The notes beneath the pieces are model-generated. The model was not told the DNA's origin. It saw only the letters and a program-made list of their open reading frames with translations, and ran no database searches. Shown here piece by piece: positions 42,642-50,998 of a stretch of DNA of 64,000 nt. The translations under genes were made by a program, and so were the position numbers. The stretch is from Spirochaetales bacterium (GTDB lineage: Bacteria; Spirochaetota; Spirochaetia; Sphaerochaetales; Sphaerochaetaceae), in contig JAAZAT010000129.1 of assembly GCA_012514185.1 (NCBI GenBank), positions 1-64,000 on the forward strand, given 5' to 3'. Positions within the stretch are counted from its first letter, which is position 1, and every line of letters starts with the position of its first letter.

Positions 42642-42670
42642 TTGAGGGCCGCATCCCTCCAACCTATACT
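42642..42670 (+). promoter_or_regulatory. Predicted leaderless promoter of the GGDEF gene
   Basis: TTGAGG (42642-42647), a 17-bp spacer and TATACT (42665-42670), ending 6 nt before the ATG at 42677. Confidence 0.55.
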
Positions 42671-42676
42671 GTTGCC

Positions 42677-44062
42677 ATGTGGCAAAAGCCGGACATGCAT
42701 GATAAAGCTTTACGATATGAGGCGCATGACAGACAAGAAAAATCTCAGATTCTGCTGGCATTGCTGCAAGCCCTGCTTATTACCGCATGTCTTTTGCTGA
42801 TAACCTATACGCTGTTTGATGGATGGCGTGAACGACTGGTTGAGCGGGGCAGGCAGGCAGGCAGGACCGAGCTACTGGGCATCCGGAAGAACCTTTTTCT
42901 ACTGATGGGCAACCAGGAGATGTTTACCGCATTGTTCGGTCAAAGGCTTGAGGAGAGCCTTGCCGCAGGATTGGACGTAAACCTGTCCGAGCTTGCTTCC
43001 TATCTTACGTATCTGGAGCACACACACCCTTCTTTTGCTTTTGCAACCATCACCAGGGAGAGTGTGCTGACCGATAGCTACTTTCGACAAGGCTTGCATG
43101 CGTTCGATTTCGATGTGGAGACCCTGGTCCACTATGAGGAGCATATCGGCTATACCTTGCAAATGCAGGATGTCACCCTGGACGGTCCGTTGCAGGGAGA
43201 GAATGGAACCTCCTATCTGGTAAGCAGGTATGCCTTGCATGACCCCGATGGACTCTGGGGCCTCTTGACCTTGCATTTTGACTTCAAGCAGGTGCTCAAC
43301 GAGGCTGGAGTCGAGGAGGTGGGAGAGGATTACCGGGTGTTTTTCACCTTCGTTCATGGTTCTGACAAAGAAAGCTTTGATTGGGGGGATGCTACAACAT
43401 CCAATGAGGAAGCAGTTGTCATGGATCTCTCCTACTCCCTGTTGAAGTGGCGGATGCAGATAGTCCCGACCGACTCGTGGATTGAATTTTCGCTGCCGCT
43501 TTTCTTGTATGGAATCGTCAGTACGCTGGTTTGCATCGCCATCGGGGTATTCATCTACCTCTACCAAATCAAGTTCCAGATCTTCAAGACCCGTTCACGT
43601 ACCGACAGCATGACCGGACTGCTCAACCGGAGGGAGTTTGAGATACTGCTCCATCAAACCTGCATAAGCGGAGAACCCTTTGCCGTTGCCTTGATCGATA
43701 TCGACAACTTCAAGGAAATCAATGATGTCCACGGGCATCTCAACGGCGATAAAGCCTTGCTTTCATTGGTTGGAAACCTGAAGCAACACATTCGCATGAG
43801 TGATGCACTTGCACGATTCGGCGGGGATGAGTTCATCCTGCTGTTTCATGGTTGCACACGTGTCGATTTCTGCAAACGCCTTTTCCAAGACATCGCTCAT
43901 ACCCGTGTCGATCTGGATGGAGAGCAGGTGGAGGTGGTGATCAGCATGGGTGTAGTCCTGTCCGATGAACACTCTCAGGCACAAGCCCTGGTCAAGATTG
44001 CAGATCGAAGGCTCTATCAAGCCAAGCAGGACGGCAAGGGAAGGATCTGTACAAGCGGCTGA
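42677..44062 (+). CDS. Membrane-bound diguanylate cyclase with periplasmic sensor
   Basis: This protein makes the second messenger c-di-GMP. It is 461 aa. A transmembrane helix at about 26-46 and another at 272-297 bracket a roughly 225-residue periplasmic domain of Cache/CHASE-like size, with no recognised family. The GGDEF domain covers about 305-461, with an intact GGDEF at 382-386 and the inhibitory I-site R373-M-S-D376 five residues before it, so activity with product feedback is expected. The ATG at 42677 is favoured, but 42695 (MHDKALRY) is also possible; neither has a ribosome-binding site. Confidence 0.9.
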   Translation: MWQKPDMHDKALRYEAHDRQEKSQILLALLQALLITACLLLITYTLFDGWRERLVERGRQAGRTELLGIRKNLFLLMGNQEMFTALFGQRLEESLAAGLDVNLSELASYLTYLEHTHPSFAFATITRESVLTDSYFRQGLHAFDFDVETLVHYEEHIGYTLQMQDVTLDGPLQGENGTSYLVSRYALHDPDGLWGLLTLHFDFKQVLNEAGVEEVGEDYRVFFTFVHGSDKESFDWGDATTSNEEAVVMDLSYSLLKWRMQIVPTDSWIEFSLPLFLYGIVSTLVCIAIGVFIYLYQIKFQIFKTRSRTDSMTGLLNRREFEILLHQTCISGEPFAVALIDIDNFKEINDVHGHLNGDKALLSLVGNLKQHIRMSDALARFGGDEFILLFHGCTRVDFCKRLFQDIAHTRVDLDGEQVEVVISMGVVLSDEHSQAQALVKIADRRLYQAKQDGKGRICTSG

Positions 44063-44096
44063 AGAAAAACAAGACCGGGCTCTCTTGCCCGGTCTT
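44062..44096 (-). terminator. Terminator of the PPi-phosphofructokinase gene
   Basis: Perfect 10-bp stem AAGACCGGGC/GCCCGGTCTT (44071-44080 and 44087-44096), 6-nt loop. On the minus strand it is followed by GTTTTTCTTC. On the plus strand there is no T run, though the hairpin may still stabilise the GGDEF mRNA end. Confidence 0.75.
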
Positions 44097-44105
44097 GGTG
44101 ATTGT

Positions 44106-45764
44106 CTATCTGCCTTGCTCCAAGGCCAAGGTGACGGTGGTTTTGTCACACACCTCGCTCGGTCCATAGTACTGTACGGCACCGGGATAGGTGAAGCACG
44201 TTTCGCGCGCCCAACGGCTGCGGTGCTCTGCAAAGTAGGCGAACGGCTTGCCGTCCAGCTCAACCAGCGCCTTCTTTATCACAGGCTTCTTAGCACCATG
44301 GCGGACTTCCATGTTCATCATCATGGTGATGGGAATGCCGCCGGCATTCCAATCAAGGGCGGGAGCGCACAAGTTGGTGACCGAGCTGAGGTATCCGCTC
44401 AGGCCGGCTCCGATGAGACAGAATGCATTGTAACCGAGGCTGTAGCAGTAATCGGCGTCGAAGTTGGTCGGGAAAGCACAGCGGCCCTCATAGCCGAAGA
44501 AGTGGGTCATCGAGCTGAATTTCCCTTTGTAGGTTCCTTCAGCCTTCATTTGCTTCAACCGATTCTCAACCATTGATGCAAGAAGCTTGTCGGTCTCGAT
44601 ACGAGAAACCTGGACGTTCCCATGGGGGTCGCGGTCCATCAGCAACTGTTTTTGGATCTCGTCGGGGAGAATGGAGAACACGCTCTGCGAGCTCTTGCTC
44701 AAATGGCTGTCGACAAACGCAACACGCTGATCGCCGTCGGTCAAGGCATTGAATGCTGTTGCTTCCTTGGCAAGGAAGTGGTTGATCTCATCGATCAAAG
44801 CCTTGATTTCGGGAATGAACTCAACCAAGCCTTCAGGAATGAGCACAACACCGAAGTTGTTCCCATCCAGGGCCCGGGCGCTGACAGCTTGGGCTATGTC
44901 CTCGACGATGCCCACAAGGCTCTGCTTGTTTGCTTCCACCTCTTCACTGATGAGGCAGATGTTCGGCTGGGTTTCGAGGGCGCACTCAAGGGCGATATGG
45001 CTTGCACTGCGGCCCATCAACTTGATGAAATGCCAGTATTTCTTGGCACTGTTGGCATCGCGTGAGATATTGCCGATCAGTTCGCTGTAGGTCTTCGTAG
45101 CGGTGTCGAAACCAAACGAGATCTCAATGAATTCGTTCTTCAGGTCTCCGTCGATGGTCTTGGGACAGCCGATGACCTGGATACCATGGTTCTTTTCCAA
45201 GAAATACTCGGCAAGGACTGCTGCATTGGTGTTTGAGTCATCGCCTCCGATGATGACCAAGGCGCTGATGTCATGCTTTTTGCAAACCTTGGCACAGATT
45301 TCAAACTGCTCTTGGGTTTCCAGCTTCGTACGGCCGCTGCCGATGATGTCAAATCCGCCGGTATTGCGGTATGGGTCAAGAAACTCACTGGTGATGATTT
45401 GATAGGAGTCCTCCAGGATGCCGGAGGGGCCTCCCTTGAATCCGTAGAGGGTATTCTCGGGATTTGCAGCCTTGAGTGCGTCGAACAGACCGCTGATCAC
45501 ATTGTGTCCTCCAGGAGCTTGGCCCCCGCTGAGGATGACACCGACATTGCGCCGTGCAGTGATGGCTTGGTTGTCGCCTTCAGTAAAGGTGACCCGGCTC
45601 ATTCCATAGGTATGGGGGAACAGTGCCTTGACGGCATCAGCATCGGTTGCAGCCCCGGTCGCCTCCCCGAAGGCGGGTGCAATGCTGGTGATGTCCTTCC
45701 TGAGAATAGCGGGCAGTTTTGGCTGGTATGCGTAACGGGCCTGCTGCAAAGGGGAAATGTCCAT
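44106..45764 (-). CDS. pfp: Pyrophosphate--fructose 6-phosphate 1-phosphotransferase
   Basis: This reversible glycolytic enzyme uses PPi instead of ATP to make fructose 1,6-bisphosphate. The 552-aa protein is of the long clade known from spirochaetes and plants. GGDDS at 173-177 (Asp instead of the Gly of ATP-dependent enzymes) marks PPi use. PKTIDGDL at 201-208 holds the catalytic Asp, and MGRSASH follows. [24 protein letters not shown] is typical of the clade. GAGGAG precedes the ATG at 45764. It is monocistronic, with its own promoter and terminator. Confidence 0.95.
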   Translation of the reverse strand: MDISPLQQARYAYQPKLPAILRKDITSIAPAFGEATGAATDADAVKALFPHTYGMSRVTFTEGDNQAITARRNVGVILSGGQAPGGHNVISGLFDALKAANPENTLYGFKGGPSGILEDSYQIITSEFLDPYRNTGGFDIIGSGRTKLETQEQFEICAKVCKKHDISALVIIGGDDSNTNAAVLAEYFLEKNHGIQVIGCPKTIDGDLKNEFIEISFGFDTATKTYSELIGNISRDANSAKKYWHFIKLMGRSASHIALECALETQPNICLISEEVEANKQSLVGIVEDIAQAVSARALDGNNFGVVLIPEGLVEFIPEIKALIDEINHFLAKEATAFNALTDGDQRVAFVDSHLSKSSQSVFSILPDEIQKQLLMDRDPHGNVQVSRIETDKLLASMVENRLKQMKAEGTYKGKFSSMTHFFGYEGRCAFPTNFDADYCYSLGYNAFCLIGAGLSGYLSSVTNLCAPALDWNAGGIPITMMMNMEVRHGAKKPVIKKALVELDGKPFAYFAEHRSRWARETCFTYPGAVQYYGPSEVCDKTTVTLALEQGR

Positions 45765-45801
45765 AATGAACTCCTCATGATTAAAGTATCTGAATATGCT
45801 A

Positions 45802-45831
45802 ACCATAGAACAAAATGCCCGTTTGTTTCAA
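45802..45831 (-). promoter_or_regulatory. Promoter of pfp
   Basis: On the minus strand TTGAAA (45831-45826), an 18-bp spacer and TATGGT (45807-45802). Confidence 0.5.
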
Positions 45832-45841
45832 GCGTGAACAC

Positions 45842-45870
45842 TTGCTTGGCGGCCGGGAGGCTGGTATACA
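45842..45870 (+). promoter_or_regulatory. Promoter of the second GH2 gene
   Basis: TTGCTT (45842-45847), a 17-bp spacer and TATACA (45865-45870). GAGAGGAGG lies before the ATG at 45889. Confidence 0.5.
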
Positions 45871-45888
45871 GGAGAGAGGAGGCTGAGT

Positions 45889-48228
45889 ATGTACCAAGAG
45901 ATCGCCGCCAACGATGGTTGGTATTTTTATCCGGGTTTCGAGGATGCGTTTCTTAGTCCCGATTACGATTATTCGGCCTGGCAGCAGGTGGACCTGCCGC
46001 ACAGCCCCCATCGGTTTGAGATCGGCTACCGCCAAGAACTCTCGTATGAAGGATTGACCACCTATAGGCGCACCTTCTCTGTTGCAAAAAAGGCGGAGCA
46101 GCTGCTCTCCCTGCGGTTTGACGGCATAGCAAACAGTGCAAAGTTCTACTGCAACGGCAAGCTGGTCGGCTCCAGCCAAGGGGCCTATCTGCCGTATACC
46201 CTTGACTTGGGAACCTTGGATGCATTTGACCTGATTGTGGTTGTCGATGCTACCGAAAATCCGGCTTTCCCTCCTTTTGGGGGAAGTATGGACTACCTCT
46301 CATGTTGCGGCATCTATCGATTGGCTGCCTTGGTTGTCACCGAAAAGGGACATCTGACATTCCTGTCGGTGAGCAGCCTTTCCGATACTTCTGTCCAGGT
46401 GCAAGGAAGAGCGGTCGATAGTGATGCCCTTGGAGTGACCGCCTCGCTGTTCGACGGAGAGGAATTGCTGGCCTGCTCGGATGCCACGGTCGAAAACGGC
46501 TCTTTTTCCCTGAACTTTGAAAAGCTGAAACTCAGGCGCTGGAGCGTGGACGATCCCTATCTGTATGTGATGCACATCAAGCTTGCCGACAAGGATCAGC
46601 GCATGATCCGCTTCGGGAGCCGGTCGGCCGAGTTTCGCTCCGATGGCTTCTATCTCAACGGCAGCAAGCTGAAGCTGGTCGGCTTGAACCGCCACCAGGA
46701 CTATCCCTATCTGGGGTATGCCGCCCCTCCAAGCCTGCAGCTGGAGGATGCAAGGTTGCTCAAGCAACTGGGAGTGAATCTGGTACGAACCAGCCACTAT
46801 CCGCAGGATCCCAGCTTTCTTGATGCTTGTGATGAAATGGGGTTGTTGGTTTTCGAGGAAATTCCCGGTTGGCAGCACATCGGATGGGATGCCCTCTGGC
46901 GTTCTGCCTGCCTTGAGAATGTAAAGGCAATGATCGAGCGGGACTGCAACCATCCGAGCATCATTTTGTGGGGGGTGAGGATCAACGAATCGAGCGATGA
47001 CCGGCAGCTGTATGAAGAAGCAAATGCACTGGCTCGGCAAATCGATCCCCATCGACAGACCGGCGGGGTGCGCAACCTCAAGCACAGCGAGTTCTTGGAG
47101 GATGTGTATACCTACAATGACTTCTCCTACGCAGGAAAGGGAAGGGGTTTGGCAAAGAAGTCGACAGTATGTTCCAAGGATGCACCGTATCTGGTGACCG
47201 AATACTGCGGGCATATCTATCCGGCCAAACGGTTCGACCCGCCGATGATACGAAGCGAGCATGCCCTGAGGCATTATCAGATTCTTGATGCAGCGGCTTC
47301 CACCAAAGGCTTGAGCGGAGCCATAGGCTGGAGCATGCACGACTACTACACGCACGCCAACTTCGGAAGCGGGAATCAGATTTGCTATCACGGGGTTCTC
47401 GACCTGGCACGAAATCCCAAAGCTGCAGCGTATGCATATCAGAGCCAATTGGATGAAAAACCCATGGTATGCGTCCTCTCCAGCATGGATGGGGGCGACC
47501 ATCCCAATGCATGCCTGGACCAAGCGGTGATTGCTACCAATTGCGAGGCGGTACGGTTATGGTTCAATGAAGAGGAGGTTGGGGTTTTTTACCCCGACTC
47601 CAAACGATTTCCCCACCTCGCCCATCCACCGGTTATTATCCGGGATTTCATCGGTGATCGGCTCAAGGCAGAATCCTATCTGCATGAAAGGCAGAGAAAA
47701 AGCCTCTCCCGCCTCTTGGGAAAGGTTGGCAGGCAAGCTGTAAAGCTGACGATGCTCGACACCCTCAAGATGGGGTTGTTCCTGCTGCGGCACCGCAAGA
47801 CCTATTGCGATGCAGTACGCTTGTTCACCACGTATGTAGGAAATTGGGGAAGCAAGGAGGCCACTTGGCGTTTTGAAGGCTTGATCAACAATGAGGTGGC
47901 TGCAGTCGAGGTGCTGAGGGCGGGCATCAAGCCGGAGCTGCGCCTACTCTGCTCTTCTGTCGACCTCTCTCTTGGCCTATCTACCTATGATATGGCAGCT
48001 GTTCGGCTTCAGGTGGTGAAAAAGGGGCAGCAACTTCCGTTAAGCTATGCAAATATTGCATTTGCCGCCAGCATAGACGGTCCGCTTGCATTAAGCAGCC
48101 CGGCTGTAGACTGTACCATAGGCGGAAGTGCGGTTGTCTATGTGCGGACGATTGGGAAACCAGGAAAAGCGACGCTGACGATCCACTCGAATCTGGGTGA
48201 CACAACCCTTTCTTTTACGGTACGCTGA
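45889..48228 (+). CDS. GH2 glycoside hydrolase (beta-galactosidase/beta-glucuronidase-like)
   Basis: This 779-aa cytosolic enzyme has an N-terminal sugar-binding jelly-roll (about 1-150, with TTYRRTFSV and GGSMDYLSCCGIYR), an Ig-like domain to about 250, and a TIM barrel beginning FYLNGSKLKLVGLNRHQDYPYLG. The acid/base is E367 in GVRINESSDD and the nucleophile E438 in LVTEYCGH. A C-terminal beta-rich extension follows from about 640. The aglycone-side motifs match beta-galactosidase-type GH2 more than mannosidase, but specificity cannot be fixed. GAGAGGAGG lies upstream. Confidence 0.85.
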   Translation: MYQEIAANDGWYFYPGFEDAFLSPDYDYSAWQQVDLPHSPHRFEIGYRQELSYEGLTTYRRTFSVAKKAEQLLSLRFDGIANSAKFYCNGKLVGSSQGAYLPYTLDLGTLDAFDLIVVVDATENPAFPPFGGSMDYLSCCGIYRLAALVVTEKGHLTFLSVSSLSDTSVQVQGRAVDSDALGVTASLFDGEELLACSDATVENGSFSLNFEKLKLRRWSVDDPYLYVMHIKLADKDQRMIRFGSRSAEFRSDGFYLNGSKLKLVGLNRHQDYPYLGYAAPPSLQLEDARLLKQLGVNLVRTSHYPQDPSFLDACDEMGLLVFEEIPGWQHIGWDALWRSACLENVKAMIERDCNHPSIILWGVRINESSDDRQLYEEANALARQIDPHRQTGGVRNLKHSEFLEDVYTYNDFSYAGKGRGLAKKSTVCSKDAPYLVTEYCGHIYPAKRFDPPMIRSEHALRHYQILDAAASTKGLSGAIGWSMHDYYTHANFGSGNQICYHGVLDLARNPKAAAYAYQSQLDEKPMVCVLSSMDGGDHPNACLDQAVIATNCEAVRLWFNEEEVGVFYPDSKRFPHLAHPPVIIRDFIGDRLKAESYLHERQRKSLSRLLGKVGRQAVKLTMLDTLKMGLFLLRHRKTYCDAVRLFTTYVGNWGSKEATWRFEGLINNEVAAVEVLRAGIKPELRLLCSSVDLSLGLSTYDMAAVRLQVVKKGQQLPLSYANIAFAASIDGPLALSSPAVDCTIGGSAVVYVRTIGKPGKATLTIHSNLGDTTLSFTVR
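48197..48226 (+). promoter_or_regulatory. Candidate leaderless promoter of the UPF0178 gene
   Basis: GTGACA (48197-48202), an 18-bp spacer and TACGCT (48221-48226), 6 nt before the ATG at 48233. It lies inside the end of the GH2 gene, and no Shine-Dalgarno is present. Confidence 0.4.
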
Positions 48229-48232
48229 ACCC

Positions 48233-48772
48233 ATGTTGAAGTTGTATGTAGATGCCGATTCCTGCCCGAAGAATCTCCGACAAGTTGTGCTGCGTGCAAT
48301 CCAGAAGAAGAACCTGGTCTCCTTTTTTGTTGCCGACCGACCGTTGAAAGATATAGAGATTGCGTATCAGGAGCATACCACCGAGCTCAGGAAAGCGGCA
48401 AAAGCGGCGGGAGAGAGTGACGAAATGGCCCTTCGGGCGATGAAAAGCCCCATATCGATGGTCATTGTAAAACCAGGTATGGATAGTGCAGACAATTGGA
48501 TTGTCGAGAATGCAACACCTCCGGCGATTGCGATCACCCACGACATCCCGCTGGCAAGCCGGTTGGTTGAGAAAGGATTGACGGTCCTGGACGACCGCGG
48601 AAAGACGTATACCCGTGAAAATATGGCTCAACGACTTTCGGTGCGCAATGCAATGACTGAATTCAGGGAGATGGGCTTGTTTGCTGAAAAGCATGAGCGT
48701 ATGGGAAACAAGCAGATCAAGGCGTTCAGCGATGCTTTCGATTCCTTGTTGACTGCAATGCTGAAGCAATAG
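48233..48772 (+). CDS. YaiI/YqxD family protein (UPF0178, DUF188)
   Basis: This 179-aa cytosolic protein is of a widespread uncharacterised family related to PIN/NYN-like nucleases. LYVDADSCPKNLRQVVLRAI at the N-terminus carries the conserved DADSCP. GMDSADNWIVENATPPAIAITHDIPLASRLVEKG holds the second acidic cluster, and GKTYTRENMAQRLSVRNAM is the third family block. Conserved Asp residues suggest metal binding. It starts 4 bp after the GH2 stop but has no ribosome-binding site. The biological role is unknown. Confidence 0.92.
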   Translation: MLKLYVDADSCPKNLRQVVLRAIQKKNLVSFFVADRPLKDIEIAYQEHTTELRKAAKAAGESDEMALRAMKSPISMVIVKPGMDSADNWIVENATPPAIAITHDIPLASRLVEKGLTVLDDRGKTYTRENMAQRLSVRNAMTEFREMGLFAEKHERMGNKQIKAFSDAFDSLLTAMLKQ

Positions 48773-48797
48773 GGGTATCGTCAGTTCTTCAAGGGTG

Positions 48798-49358
48798 ATG
48801 AAACGAACAGCCCTGCTTCTCTATCATACGAGTCTGGAGCGCGAGCAACTGCTTTGCCGCTTATCGTCGTTCCCGTTTCTTGAGCTGGAATGCCGCAAGC
48901 TCGAGTCAGAAAGAAAGACTGAATATGCACTTCCGGGGATTTGCTTTGCACGCGACCTGCCGTCGGCCCTTCATCTGAAACAGCACCTTTGCTGTCCTTC
49001 CCTGCTGTTGTTCTGTCCCCCCGCACTCATCGGCATGTGCAGCCTTCTAGAGGACGAGCGATGCCGAACCAGAAGTCTTTCCTGTTCCACCGCTTCCCTG
49101 CAGGAGGCGCTGCTGCAGGTGACCGGCACCAAGGAACCTGCATGTGTCCACGAGCAAACGGTCCTGTTGACCAGGCGGGAGCAACAAGTTCTCGCACTCA
49201 TGATCAGTGGCCAGGATATGAACTCCATCGCCCTCAGCCTCGGGATCAAACGGTCGACCGTCATCGCTCATAAGAAACATTTGTTCTTGAAAAGCGGTGT
49301 CCACACCACCAGCCAATTGGTGGTATGGGCAATGCTCAAGGGCGTATGTGTGCAATAA
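48798..49358 (+). CDS. LuxR-type helix-turn-helix regulator
   Basis: This 186-aa protein has a C-terminal LuxR DNA-binding domain at about residues 122-185: LTRREQQVLALMISGQDMNSIALSLGIKRSTVIAHKKHLFLKSG. The N-terminal roughly 115 residues are cysteine-rich (eight or more Cys) and do not show a receiver phospho-acceptor pattern. They could sense redox or a metal, or form a degenerate receiver. ATG 48798 is preferred over GTG 48795; neither has an ideal ribosome site. Target genes are unknown; nearest are the GH2 gene and asnS. Confidence 0.8.
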   Translation: MKRTALLLYHTSLEREQLLCRLSSFPFLELECRKLESERKTEYALPGICFARDLPSALHLKQHLCCPSLLLFCPPALIGMCSLLEDERCRTRSLSCSTASLQEALLQVTGTKEPACVHEQTVLLTRREQQVLALMISGQDMNSIALSLGIKRSTVIAHKKHLFLKSGVHTTSQLVVWAMLKGVCVQ

Positions 49359-49384
49359 AAAAGCGGTGGAGTGTTCCACCGCTT
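49355..49384 (-). terminator. asnS terminator
   Basis: 10-bp perfect stem AAGCGGTGGA/TCCACCGCTT (49361-49370 and 49375-49384) with a 4-nt loop, followed on the minus strand by five Ts and an A. Convergent with the LuxR gene, so it may serve both. Confidence 0.8.
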
Positions 49385-49389
49385 CAGCT

Positions 49390-50778
49390 CTAGAAGTCTG
49401 CGAGTTTGGGGGCTCTGGGGTAGGGGATGACATCGCGGATGTTTCCCATACCGGTAATGTACTGCACAGCACGCTCGAATCCCAGGCCGAAACCGGCATG
49501 GGGTACCGAGCCGAATCGCCTCAAATCGAGGTACCACCAGTAATCCTTCGGATCGAGCTTGAGCTGCTGCATCCGCTCGATGAGGGTGTCCAAATTCGAT
49601 TCACGTTCGCTGCCGCCGATGATTTCTCCCAAGCGGGGGACCAGGACGTCCATGCCGCGGACAGTCTTCCCATCATCGTTGAGCCTCATATAGAAAGCCT
49701 TGATCTCCTTCGGATAGTCGGTGACGATGACCGGGCGCTTGCACACCACCTCTGTGAGGAACTTCTCATGCTCGCTCTGCAAATCGCTGCCCCAAGATAC
49801 CGGGAATTCAAAACTGGAATTGTGCTTCTCCAGCTCTTTCACCGCTTCAGTGTATGTCATGTGGGCGAAGGGGGTCTCCACGATTTGACGCAGGGTCTGC
49901 TCCATGCCCGCTTCCACGAACTTACTGAAGAAGGCCATATCCTCAGGGCATTTCTCCAGTACTGTCTTAAAGAGGTATTTCAGGAAGGCCTCGGCAAGTT
50001 CCATGTTGCCGTCGAGTTCACAGAAGGCCATCTCCGGTTCAACCATCCAGAATTCGGCAAGATGGCGTTTGGTATTGGAATTCTCGGCTCGGAACGTGGG
50101 CCCGAAGGTGTAGATGTTTTTCAAAGCCATGGCATACGTCTCGCCCTCAAGCTGCCCGCTCACCGTGAGGAAAGCTTCACGACCGAAGAAATCCTTGGAG
50201 TAGTCGACCGCTCCATCCTCAGTCTTCGGAATATTGTTCAGGTCCAAGGTGGTCACCAGAAATTGTTCGCCGGCCCCCTCTGCATCGCTGGCGCTGATGA
50301 TCGGGGTGTTAACATAGGCGAAACCGCGTTCCTGGAAGAACTGATGGACGGCATAGCTGAGCGTATTTCGCACCCGTGCCACCGCTCCGAACATGTTCGT
50401 CCTTGCCCTGAGGTGGGAGATTTCCCTCAGGTACTCGATGGTGTGGCGTTTCTTCTGCAAAGGATAGGTATCCACCGGGCATTCTCCGACCAAGGTGATG
50501 TCGCTGCAAGCCATCTCGACAGCCTGGTCTCCACCGGCACTTTCCACTATCGGGCCCCTGCAGACAACCGAGCAGCCGGTGGTGATGGATGCCAGGATGC
50601 CCTGGTCTGCGAGCTTGTCCTTGTCGATGACTATTTGCAGACCCTTCAGGCACGAACCGTCATTCACCTCAAGGAAGCATACATTCTTGCTGTCACGCTT
50701 GGTTCTCACCCAACCTTCGGCTGTGACTATCTCTGTAGATGGTGTTCTCTTGAGCAATGCTGCAATTCGTTCTTTCAT
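49390..50778 (-). CDS. asnS: Asparagine--tRNA ligase
   Basis: This class IIb synthetase charges tRNA-Asn directly. The 462-aa protein has an N-terminal OB-fold anticodon domain (about 1-110; TAEGWVRTKRDSKNVCFLEVNDGS), motif 1 near FFQERGFAYVNTPIISASD, motif 2 FRAENSNTKRHLAEFWMVEPEMAF and motif 3 GFGLGFERAVQYITGMGNIRDVIPYPR. AGAAGGAG precedes the ATG. Its presence suggests that transamidation is not the only route to Asn-tRNA in this organism. Confidence 0.97.
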   Translation of the reverse strand: MKERIAALLKRTPSTEIVTAEGWVRTKRDSKNVCFLEVNDGSCLKGLQIVIDKDKLADQGILASITTGCSVVCRGPIVESAGGDQAVEMACSDITLVGECPVDTYPLQKKRHTIEYLREISHLRARTNMFGAVARVRNTLSYAVHQFFQERGFAYVNTPIISASDAEGAGEQFLVTTLDLNNIPKTEDGAVDYSKDFFGREAFLTVSGQLEGETYAMALKNIYTFGPTFRAENSNTKRHLAEFWMVEPEMAFCELDGNMELAEAFLKYLFKTVLEKCPEDMAFFSKFVEAGMEQTLRQIVETPFAHMTYTEAVKELEKHNSSFEFPVSWGSDLQSEHEKFLTEVVCKRPVIVTDYPKEIKAFYMRLNDDGKTVRGMDVLVPRLGEIIGGSERESNLDTLIERMQQLKLDPKDYWWYLDLRRFGSVPHAGFGLGFERAVQYITGMGNIRDVIPYPRAPKLADF

Positions 50779-50807
50779 GGGTCGAAACTCCTTCTTGTAA
50801 TTACGCC

Positions 50808-50837
50808 ATTATGATTCCTTTGCCCTGAGATAGTCAA
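50808..50837 (-). promoter_or_regulatory. Promoter of asnS
   Basis: On the minus strand TTGACT (50837-50832), an 18-bp spacer and CATAAT (50813-50808). Confidence 0.5.
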
Positions 50838-50940
50838 TATTCATCAAGATGCAAACGCCAAAGCCGCTTCTGTTTGTATTGCTGTTCATCGGCCTTGATA
50901 ATACAAGGAATAAAAAGAAATTATGCTTGTTTTTGACAGA

Positions 50941-50971
50941 TTGACAAAATATGAAAAAGTGTTTATATAAT
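50941..50971 (+). promoter_or_regulatory. Strong promoter of the second acyl-CoA synthetase gene
   Basis: TTGACA (50941-50946) with TATATA at 17 bp or TATAAT (50966-50971) at 19 bp. A second TTGACA lies 8 bp further upstream. The surrounding 70 bp are very AT-rich. GGAGG precedes the ATG at 50999. Confidence 0.7.
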
Positions 50972-50998
50972 ACATAGAATACAACATGGAGGCCTTGC

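Noticed and set aside
49297-50814. 505-codon plus-strand ORF across asnS
   Set aside because: It is antisense to a complete AsnRS with all class II motifs; no promoter or ribosome site is present.
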